Positions 51,661 to 58,270 of a DNA stretch of 64,000 bases are shown piece by piece. This DNA comes from Variovorax sp. OK212 (lineage in GTDB: Bacteria; Pseudomonadota; Gammaproteobacteria; Burkholderiales; Burkholderiaceae_C), in assembly GCF_900112425.1 (NCBI RefSeq), contig NZ_FOLP01000010.1, positions 170,153 through 234,152 of the forward strand, in the 5' to 3' direction. The notes under the pieces are model-generated. The model had not been told where the DNA came from and ran no database searches. It saw nothing but the letters and a program-made list of their open reading frames with translations. The translations under genes and the position numbers were made by a program. Every line of letters starts with the position of its first letter. The first letter of the stretch is position 1.

Positions 51661-52782
51661 ATGACGAAGACGCGCACCCTTTGCGCTACCGCCCTGCTGG
51701 CGCTGCTGGCCCTGACCGCCACGGGCGCGTCGGCCCAGATCCTCATCGGCCAGACCGCCGGCATGACCGGCTCGGTGGCCGCGAGCGTGAACGAGACCAT
51801 CGGCGGCGCGCAGCTGGTGATCGACGCGGCCAACGCCCAGGGCGGGATCCACGGCGAGAAGATCGAGGTGATCCGCATGGACGACGCCTTCGACGTGAAG
51901 CGCGCCGGAGACAACGCCCGCGCGCTGATCGAGGACAAGAAGGTGCTCGCGCTCTTCATGAGCCGCGGCACCCCGCACTCGCAGGCCATCGTGCCGTGGC
52001 TCGACAAGTACGACGTGGCGCTCGTCGGCCCCTCGACCGGCGCGATGGTGCTGCACAAGCCGCTGCAGAAGCACGTGTTCAACGTGCGCGCCACCTACCA
52101 GCGCGAGGCCGAGAAGGCGGTGCAGCACCTGCTGACCATCGGCCTCACGCGGATCGCCGTGGTGCACGTGACCGACTCGTTCGGCACCGACGCGCTCGAA
52201 GGCGCCATGGCCGGCTTCACCAAGGGCAAGGCCAAGCCGATCGTGACCATCCCGGCCGACCGCGACAAGCCCGACTACAAGGCGATCGTGCCCGCCATCA
52301 AGGGCGCCGAGGCGCAGGCCGTGGTGTGGATCGGCTCGGGCGTCGCGGTGGTCGACGGCATCAAGGCGCTGCGCGCCGCGGGCTCGGCGGCGCAGGTGGT
52401 CACGCTGTCGAACAACGCGTCCTCGGGCTTCATCAAGCAGCTGGGCGACGCCAGCAAGGGCGTGATCGTCACGCAGGTGTTCCCGAGCGAGCGCGCCATC
52501 GGCCAGCCGATGGTGAAGGAAGCGCTGGCCCTCGCGCAGGCCAAGGGCCAGGCGGAACTCTCGCCGGCCGCGCTCGAGGGCTTCGCCTCGGCCAAGGTGC
52601 TGGTGGAGGCCCTGCGCCGCGCGGGGCCCAAGCCCACGCGCGCCAGGATGGTCGCCGCGCTCGAGAGCATCCGCAACTACGACCTGGGCGGCGGGCTGGA
52701 GGTGAGCTATTCGCCGCAGGACCACAGCGGCATCGACTTCGCGGACCTGTCGATCATCAGCGACGGGCGCTTCAAGCGCTGA
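51661..52782 (+). CDS. Branched-chain amino acid ABC transporter-type binding protein (LivJ-like)
   Basis: A 373-residue periplasmic binding protein of the Peripla_BP_6 type. A signal peptide ends ASAQ (about residue 24); the mature part begins ILIGQTAGMTGSVAASVNE and contains VGPSTGAMVLHKPL and FNVRATYQREAEKAV. The ligand may be an amino acid, amide or aromatic acid. It is divergent from uvrA. The gene downstream is a close paralogue; no LivHMGF genes are in the window, so both probably use a transporter encoded elsewhere. Confidence 0.9.
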   Translation: MTKTRTLCATALLALLALTATGASAQILIGQTAGMTGSVAASVNETIGGAQLVIDAANAQGGIHGEKIEVIRMDDAFDVKRAGDNARALIEDKKVLALFMSRGTPHSQAIVPWLDKYDVALVGPSTGAMVLHKPLQKHVFNVRATYQREAEKAVQHLLTIGLTRIAVVHVTDSFGTDALEGAMAGFTKGKAKPIVTIPADRDKPDYKAIVPAIKGAEAQAVVWIGSGVAVVDGIKALRAAGSAAQVVTLSNNASSGFIKQLGDASKGVIVTQVFPSERAIGQPMVKEALALAQAKGQAELSPAALEGFASAKVLVEALRRAGPKPTRARMVAALESIRNYDLGGGLEVSYSPQDHSGIDFADLSIISDGRFKR

Positions 52783-52808
52783 GCCCCTTCTTCCAGGCTT
52801 TTTTCGCA

Positions 52809-52843
52809 ACGGCCCGCCGGCATTCCGGCGGGCCGTTTGCTTT
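52809..52843 (+). terminator. Rho-independent terminator between the two binding-protein genes
   Basis: A 12-bp stem (ACGGCCCGCCGG / CCGGCGGGCCGT) with a CATT loop, followed by TTTGCTTT, 26 bp after the stop of the first receptor gene. It suggests that the two paralogues are separate transcripts. Confidence 0.85.
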
Positions 52844-52971
52844 CGAGGGCCTGCAGGAGCCTTGGAAACCTTGGTTTGACAGGGTTTGCGCGAGCTAGCG
52901 GCCAGTCACGTTCAGCAACACATTACACACCTGCTGACACCGGCACCCGCTCCTTGGAAAGGCTTTGCTCG

Positions 52972-54084
52972 ATGAAGAAGACGTTGACGTCCTGCGCCGC
53001 GGCGCTCCTGCTGGCCATGGCGGCGCCCGGCGTGCAGGCCCAGATCGTGATCGGCCAGTCGGCCGACCTGTCGGGCCCGGTCGCGGCCAGCGTGAAGGAA
53101 ACCATTGCCGGCTCGCAGCTGGTGATCGACGCGGTCAATGCACAAGGGGGCATCAACGGCGAGCAGATCGAGGTGATCCGCATGGACGACGGCCTCGACG
53201 CCAAGCGTTCGCTGGAGAACACCCGCGTGCTGATCGAAGACAAGAAAGTGGTGGCGCTGCTGCTGAACCGCGGCACGCCCAACACGCTGGCGGTGATTCC
53301 GCTGCTCGACAAGTACGGCGTGGCGCTGGTCGGCCCGTCGACCGGCGCGATGGCGCTGCACAAGCCCGTGCAGAAGAACATCTTCAACGTGCGCTCGACC
53401 TACCAGCGCGAGGCCGAGAAGGCGGTGCAGCACCTGCAGACCACCGGCATCCAGCGCATTGCCGTCGTGCAGGCCGACGACTCGTTCGGCAAGGACGCGA
53501 TGGAAGGCGCGAGCAAGGGCTTCGAGAAGGCCAACCTCAAGCCGGCCGTGGTGGCGCTGGCCGACCGCAACAAGCCCGACTACGCGGCCATCGTGCCGCA
53601 GCTGACCAAGGCGAACGCGCAGGCGGTGCTGTGGATCGGCTCGGGCACGGCGGTGACCGACGGCATCAAGGCGCTGCGCGCAGCGGGCTCGGCGGCGCAG
53701 ATCATCACGCTGTCGAACAACGCGGCCTCGGGCTTCATCAAGGAACTGGGCTCGGCCAGCGCGGGCGTGATCATCACGCAGGTGCTGCCCTACGAACGCG
53801 CGGCGGCGCACCCGCTCATCAAGGAGGCGATGACGCTGGCCAAGGCCAAGGGCCAGACCGAGCTGTCGCCCGCGCTGCTCGAAGGCTTCGTGGCCACCAA
53901 GGTGCTGGTGGAGGCGCTGCGCCGCACCGGGCCCAAGCCCACGCGCGCCAAGCTGATCGCCACGCTCAACGCCTTCCAGTACGACCTGGGCGGCGGCCTC
54001 GACGTGAGCTACTCGCCCACGGACCACACGGGCATCGACTACGTCGACCTGTCCATCGTGAGCGACGGCAGGTTCAAGCGCTAG
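52972..54084 (+). CDS. LivJ-like periplasmic binding protein, tandem paralogue
   Basis: A 370-residue periplasmic binding protein, clearly a duplicate of its upstream neighbour: both share the SVKETI/SVNETI start, VIDAANAQGG/VIDAVNAQGG, GPSTGAM, YQREAEKAVQHL and the C-terminal SDGRFKR. The signal peptide MKKTLTSCAAALLLAMAAP ends near VQAQ. Divergence is spread over the length, so this is an old duplication with possible change of ligand. It has its own upstream region after a terminator. Confidence 0.9.
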   Translation: MKKTLTSCAAALLLAMAAPGVQAQIVIGQSADLSGPVAASVKETIAGSQLVIDAVNAQGGINGEQIEVIRMDDGLDAKRSLENTRVLIEDKKVVALLLNRGTPNTLAVIPLLDKYGVALVGPSTGAMALHKPVQKNIFNVRSTYQREAEKAVQHLQTTGIQRIAVVQADDSFGKDAMEGASKGFEKANLKPAVVALADRNKPDYAAIVPQLTKANAQAVLWIGSGTAVTDGIKALRAAGSAAQIITLSNNAASGFIKELGSASAGVIITQVLPYERAAAHPLIKEAMTLAKAKGQTELSPALLEGFVATKVLVEALRRTGPKPTRAKLIATLNAFQYDLGGGLDVSYSPTDHTGIDYVDLSIVSDGRFKR

Positions 54085-54130
54085 GGTTCGTCCCCCCGTT
54101 TCTCCGTGCCCCCCGGCCAGCGCCTTGCGT

Positions 54131-54189
54131 CGGCGCCGCGGCCGGGGTTCTACTTCGGCGCCGCAGCCGGGGTTTTACTTCGGCGCCGC
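54131..54189. repeat. 25-bp tandem repeat at the 3' end of a small gene
   Basis: About 2.4 copies of a 25-bp unit (cggcgccgc, then agccgggg-tt-tactt). On the minus strand each unit carries the end of the 49-residue gene including its stop: TAA in the first copy, TAG in the second. Confidence 0.8.
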
Positions 54190-54324
54190 GGCCGGCGCGG
54201 GCTCATGCGCGGTGGTGTCGCCGCCGTGCTTCTCGCCCGACATGTCGACCTTGTCACCGGCCTTCGAAATCACATACAGGGCAAGGGCGGCGAAGATGAC
54301 GAAGCCGACGACGAGTTTCCACAT
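54175..54324 (-). CDS. 49-residue single-span membrane protein, function unknown
   Basis: A very small gene: ATG at 54324, TAA at 54175-54177. The product starts MWKLVVGFVIFAALALYVIS, a single membrane helix, and continues with a charged tail (KAGDKVDMSGEKHGGD, then Ala/Pro to APK). A GGAGACAGC sequence lies upstream of the ATG as a possible ribosome-binding site. It lies between a binding-protein gene and the MHS transporter gene and is convergent to the former. Coding use is supported by third-position GC and a sensible membrane-protein sequence. Not recognised as a named family. Confidence 0.7.
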   Translation of the reverse strand: MWKLVVGFVIFAALALYVISKAGDKVDMSGEKHGGDTTAHEPAPAAAPK

Positions 54325-54390
54325 GGGTGCTGTCTCCTGAAGAACGGATGGATCGATGAAGCGCTGAAGCTTTGAACCGGACGGCTCAAG

Positions 54391-54425
54391 AAAAAGGCCT
54401 CATGCGGTTGGCATGAAGCCTCTTT
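54391..54425 (-). terminator. Rho-independent terminator of the MHS transporter gene
   Basis: On the minus strand a stem of about 11 bp with one mismatch (GGCTTCATGC / GCATGAGGCC) and a 5-nt loop is followed by TTTTT. It lies 48 bp after the transporter stop. Confidence 0.8.
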
Positions 54426-54472
54426 GTGGAGCGGAGGGCGCAGCGCCCTCCTGCCGTGTGCGAACGCGGAAC

Positions 54473-56167
54473 TCAGTCGTTCGCGTAGATGTCCACGTCC
54501 TTGGTCTCGCGGATGAACAGCGTGCCCACCACCAGCGTGATGCCCGCGATGATGATCGGGTACCACAGGCCGTTGTACATGTTGCCGGTCGACGCCACGA
54601 TGGCGAAGGCCGTGGTCGGCAGCAGGCCGCCGAACCAGCCGTTTCCGATGTGGTACGGCAGGCTCATCGAGGTGTAGCGGATGCGCGTGGGGAACATCTC
54701 GACCAGCATCGCGGCGATCGGGCCGTAGACCATCGTCACCAGCAGCACCAGCCAGAACAGCAGCAGCACCGTGAGCACCTTGTTCATCTTGGCCGGGTCA
54801 GCCTTGGACGGGTAGCCCGCGATCTTCAGGTCTTCGGCCACGCCCTTCTTGAAGGCGGCAATTTCCTTGGCGGAGCCTTCGTCGAACTTGAGGTTCACGA
54901 CGTTGCCGATGGGGGCCTCGACGGTCTTGTCGCCGATCTTCACGACCGCCTTCGAACCCGGCGCGCCGGCCACGTTCTCATAGCTCACCGAGTTCTGCAC
55001 CAGGTAGCGCTTGGCGATGTCGCACGAGCTCTTGAAGTCGATCTCGCGGGCCACCGGGTTGCCCTGGAACGAGCAGGTGGCCGGGTCGGCCGTCACCGTC
55101 ACGCCGGCCGTGGCTTGCGCGCGGGCCAGGTCGGGGTTGGCGGCTTCGGTCAGCATCTTGAAGACCGGGAAGTACGTGACCACGGCCAGCAGGCAGCCGG
55201 CCATGATGATCGGCTTGCGGCCGATCTTGTCCGACAGCGTGCCGAAGATCACGAAGAACGGCGTGCCCAGCAGCAGCGCCGCGGCAATCATCAGGTTGGC
55301 CGTGGTCGCATCGACCTTCAGCTGGGCCGTCAGGAAGAACAGCGCGTAGAACTGGCCCGAGTACCAGACCACCGCCTGGCCGGCCGTGAGACCGACCAGC
55401 GCCAGGATCACGATCTTCAGGTTCTTCCACTCGCCGAACGATTCGGCCAGCGGCGCCTTCGAGGTCTTGCCCTCGGCCTTCATCTTCTGGAAGGCGGGCG
55501 ATTCCGACAGCGTCAGGCGAATCCACACCGAGATGCCCAGCAGCAGGATCGACACCAGGAACGGAATGCGCCAGCCCCAGTCGTTGAACACCGCTTCGCC
55601 CAGGCCTTCGCGCACGCCCAGGATCACCAGCAGGCTCAGGAACAGGCCCAGCGTGGCGGTCGTCTGGATCCACGAGGTGTAGGCCCCGCGCTTGCCGTGC
55701 GGCGAGTGCTCGGCCACGTAGGTGGCGGCACCGCCGTACTCGCCGCCGAGCGCCAGGCCCTGCAGCATGCGCAGCGCGATCAGGATCACCGGCGCCGCGA
55801 CGCCGATGGTCGCGTAGCTGGGCAGCAGGCCGACGATGAAAGTCGACAGGCCCATGATCAGGATGGTCACCAGGAAGGTGTACTTGCGACCGATCATGTC
55901 GCCCAGGCGGCCGAACACGATGGCGCCGAACGGACGCACCAGGAAGCCGGCGGCGAACGCCAGCAGCGCGAAGATGAAGGCCGCGCCCGCATCCAGGCCG
56001 CTGAAGAACTGCTTCGCGATGATCGCGGCCAGCGAGCCGTAGAGATAGAAGTCGTACCACTCGAACACGGTGCCGAGCGACGAAGCGAAGATGACCTTCT
56101 TCTCCTCCGCTGACATGGGCCGGGGGGCCGGATGCGGCACTCCCCGTGAATCTAGTGTGGCTGCCAT
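54473..56167 (-). CDS. MHS-family MFS transporter with a large extracytoplasmic insert
   Basis: A 564-residue proton-driven symporter of the metabolite:H+ group (ProP/ShiA/KgtP-like). Family marks are SSLGTVFEWYDFYLYGSLA in the first span, FGRLGDMIGRK after the second and RMLQGLALGGEYGGA in the fourth. Usual members have about 430-550 residues; here an insert of about 115 residues (341-457) lies in what should be a periplasmic loop, with two Cys (CSFQGN, SSCDIAK) that may form a disulfide. Transported compound unknown; dicarboxylates, betaine or aromatic acids are possible. Confidence 0.9.
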   Translation of the reverse strand: MAATLDSRGVPHPAPRPMSAEEKKVIFASSLGTVFEWYDFYLYGSLAAIIAKQFFSGLDAGAAFIFALLAFAAGFLVRPFGAIVFGRLGDMIGRKYTFLVTILIMGLSTFIVGLLPSYATIGVAAPVILIALRMLQGLALGGEYGGAATYVAEHSPHGKRGAYTSWIQTTATLGLFLSLLVILGVREGLGEAVFNDWGWRIPFLVSILLLGISVWIRLTLSESPAFQKMKAEGKTSKAPLAESFGEWKNLKIVILALVGLTAGQAVVWYSGQFYALFFLTAQLKVDATTANLMIAAALLLGTPFFVIFGTLSDKIGRKPIIMAGCLLAVVTYFPVFKMLTEAANPDLARAQATAGVTVTADPATCSFQGNPVAREIDFKSSCDIAKRYLVQNSVSYENVAGAPGSKAVVKIGDKTVEAPIGNVVNLKFDEGSAKEIAAFKKGVAEDLKIAGYPSKADPAKMNKVLTVLLLFWLVLLVTMVYGPIAAMLVEMFPTRIRYTSMSLPYHIGNGWFGGLLPTTAFAIVASTGNMYNGLWYPIIIAGITLVVGTLFIRETKDVDIYAND

Positions 56168-56344
56168 TTGTCGTCTCCTGTGTGTATGCGTTCGTGCGGC
56201 GCCCGATATCCGGACGACCGTGAGGCATTCTTGGAGGCACGACTGACCCGAGCCTTGCGCGAAACTGAACCGACGCTTACGAATTAAGGTGAAACCCGCG
56301 CGGCGCGTTTCAGCTTGTAAGAAATCGGAGGCCTGCTCGGGTTT

Positions 56345-56427
56345 GTCCTCAGACCCTGCTGCCGTGCAGCAAAGTGCTCAGGCCTTGCTTGTGCAGCCAT
56401 GTGCTCAAGGCTTGTTGCGCAGCAACG
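56345..56427. repeat. Three imperfect 27-29 bp direct repeats at the 3' end of the isomerase gene
   Basis: Units at 56345-56373, 56374-56400 and 56401-56427 share gtgctcagg-cttgc-tgtgcagc. The last unit holds the stop codon of the 2-hydroxychromene-2-carboxylate-isomerase-like gene; the others lie after it. The pattern suggests duplication of the gene's end. Confidence 0.6.
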
Positions 56428-57046
56428 AGGGGCGCTGGTCGGCGCCGGTCCATTGCGGACCGTCGAACCACGCGTCGCCCGACAGGTAGGCGCGCAGCAT
56501 CGCAAGGCCGTCGAAGCCCCAGAACAGCCGGCCGTCGACCACACAGGCCGGCGTGCCGAACACGCCCCGCTGCAGCGCCTCGTCGGTGTTGCGCTTGAGC
56601 AGCGCCTTGCTCTCGTCGCTGTTGGCGTCGCGCCGGGGCGCGAGCTGCGCGGTGAGCGCGGCAAGGCGTGTGGCGTCGCCCGCTTCCTCGCCGCCGCGCC
56701 ACACGTGGCGGAACACGGTCTCGGCCACGAGGCGGCTGACGGTGCCGTCGTCGCCGGTCGACAGCGCGAGCCGCAGGTGCGCGAGCGGGTTGTAGGGGTG
56801 CGAGGCCGGCATCTCGATGGCAATGCCGTGCGTGTGGCCCAGCCACAGCACGTGGCGGTAGGTCCAGCTGCGCTTGGACGGAATCTCCGCCGGGCCGAGC
56901 TGGCCGTGCTGCTTGAGCAGCGCGCCCAGCAGCACCGGCTTGTAGGCCACGCTGTAGCTCAGGCCTTCGAGCGCCTCGGGCAGGTGCTCGAACGCGAGGT
57001 GCGCGTAGGGCGAGATGAAGTCCAGGTAGAAGTCGATGTGCTTCAT
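56405..57046 (-). CDS. 2-hydroxychromene-2-carboxylate isomerase-like DsbA-fold protein
   Basis: A 213-residue thioredoxin-fold protein of the DsbA/kappa-GST group. The start MKHIDFYLDFISPYAHLAF has Ser12 in the SPY motif where DsbA has CxxC, as in 2-hydroxychromene-2-carboxylate isomerase, which uses glutathione in naphthalene breakdown. The GVFGTPACVVDGRLFWGFD segment near residue 165 is the cis-Pro loop. Many such proteins occur outside naphthalene operons with unknown role. It overlaps the upstream DUF1289 gene by an ATGA junction. Confidence 0.88.
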   Translation of the reverse strand: MKHIDFYLDFISPYAHLAFEHLPEALEGLSYSVAYKPVLLGALLKQHGQLGPAEIPSKRSWTYRHVLWLGHTHGIAIEMPASHPYNPLAHLRLALSTGDDGTVSRLVAETVFRHVWRGGEEAGDATRLAALTAQLAPRRDANSDESKALLKRNTDEALQRGVFGTPACVVDGRLFWGFDGLAMLRAYLSGDAWFDGPQWTGADQRPSLLRNKP

Positions 57047-57300
57047 GCGGGGGTGTCTCCAGGCACGCGCCAGATGCCGGCACGTGCGCGCAACTCTATC
57101 GCGCGCCACACGTGGCGCCGCGTCTCGTCTTCCATCTTGCTCCAGCCCGCGATCTCGGGAATGGTGCGCAGGCAGCCTTCGCAGAAGCCGCTCAGGCGGT
57201 CCATGCGGCACACCGAGGTGCAGGGCGAAGGCACGGCGTCGGCCGCGCCCTGCACGGCCACGGCGCGTTCGGCCAGTGTTTCAGCGGCGTCGAAATTCAC
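57043..57300 (-). CDS. DUF1289 small four-cysteine protein
   Basis: An 85-residue protein with the DUF1289 pattern: Cys27, Cys31, Cys40 and Cys43 in PCTSVCRMD and GFCEGCLRT, followed by EIAGWSKM. The four Cys probably bind zinc or an Fe-S cluster. It starts with GTG at 57300 in a GTGA overlap with the upstream gene and ends in an ATGA overlap with the downstream gene, so the three genes 57785-56405 are a tight operon. Function unknown. Confidence 0.88.
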   Translation of the reverse strand: MNFDAAETLAERAVAVQGAADAVPSPCTSVCRMDRLSGFCEGCLRTIPEIAGWSKMEDETRRHVWRAIELRARAGIWRVPGDTPA

Positions 57301-57785
57301 ACCACGTCCGCCACCGGCGCGCCGGTGAGCTTCTCGAGGTCTTGCGGGCGCAGCTGGAACACCGCATGCGGATGGCCCGCGGCGGCCCAGATCTCCTCGA
57401 AGCGGAACAGCTCGCGGTCGATCAGCACCACGGGCTTGGTGACGTGCCCCACGGGCGACACGCCGCCGATGGTGAAGCCGGTGCGCGACTTCACGAAGTC
57501 GGCGTCGGCGCGGCCGGTCTTGCCGACCAGCGCATCGACCTTCTTCTCGTCGACGCGCTTGTCACCCGAGGTGATGACCAGCACCGCCGCCTCGTCGCTC
57601 TTGCGGCGAAAGATGATGCTCTTGGCGATCTGCCCGACGGAGATGCCGAGCGCGTCGGCCGCCTGCTGCGCGGTGCGGCAGGCGTCGTCGAGCATGCGCG
57701 GCGAATGGGGATGGCGGGCGTCCTGGAGCACGCGCGAGACGCGCTGGACACCGTCGGGAAGGGAATGGAGTTCGGAGCCGCACAT
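57297..57785 (-). CDS. YbaK/EbsC-family aminoacyl-tRNA deacylase-like protein
   Basis: A 162-residue protein of the YbaK/ProX editing family, which removes wrong amino acids from tRNA (for example Cys-tRNA-Pro). It shows TAQQAADALGISVGQIAKSIIF and the conserved GVSPVGHV loop; the Lys needed for editing is in GQIAKSIIF. ATG at 57785 is chosen by family N-terminus. It is first in a three-gene overlapping set with DUF1289 and the isomerase-like gene. Which tRNA it edits is not known. Confidence 0.9.
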   Translation of the reverse strand: MCGSELHSLPDGVQRVSRVLQDARHPHSPRMLDDACRTAQQAADALGISVGQIAKSIIFRRKSDEAAVLVITSGDKRVDEKKVDALVGKTGRADADFVKSRTGFTIGGVSPVGHVTKPVVLIDRELFRFEEIWAAAGHPHAVFQLRPQDLEKLTGAPVADVV

Positions 57786-58270
57786 GGCTGGTTCAGCAGG
57801 TTGGCAGGTTGTAGGGGGAGATGGTGGGGGCGGTCGCCCCCGCGTTGCAGGCCCCCTGAGCATACGGAAAAGCCCCGCGCACCCGCGCTCGGCACCGATT
57901 TGCGCCCCTTCGCCGGGCGCACCAATGCAGAGACGCGCGCCGGGCCACGGCGCACGACGCCCGTGCGCGCGGTGCCGGCGGCGGTGCGGTTTCGGTGCGC
58001 GACCGGGCGCGGCCACGGCTTTCAGGCGGTTTTTGCGGCGGCACGGATATTGCTGTACACGAGCGTAGACCCGCTGACTTGATGGCGGGTCACAGTGCCT
58101 CCGCTAACGACGGCGGGGTTCGAGCGAGCCGATGGCCCCACGCCGCCGGTTCGTCCGCTCCAACCCAATTTCGCATCCGTTCCGTCGCGGGGGCTCCACT
58201 GCAGCTGTCCATCTACAGACAGCATTCAGCGGGCCACGGCTTCCCGGACCGGTTGCGTGCAGGACCCCCA
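57786..58270. other. 485-bp intergenic region upstream of nirB
   Basis: No gene is convincing here. The left 220 bp look like the GC-rich upstream region of the ybaK-like gene. A hairpin at 58068-58091 (GACCCGC / GCGGGTC, 10-nt loop) is followed by a second small stem near 58099-58118. Two stem-loops in a leader ahead of nirB recall the ANTAR (NasT-type) antitermination leaders of nitrate assimilation genes, but the loops do not clearly match that motif. Confidence 0.5.
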
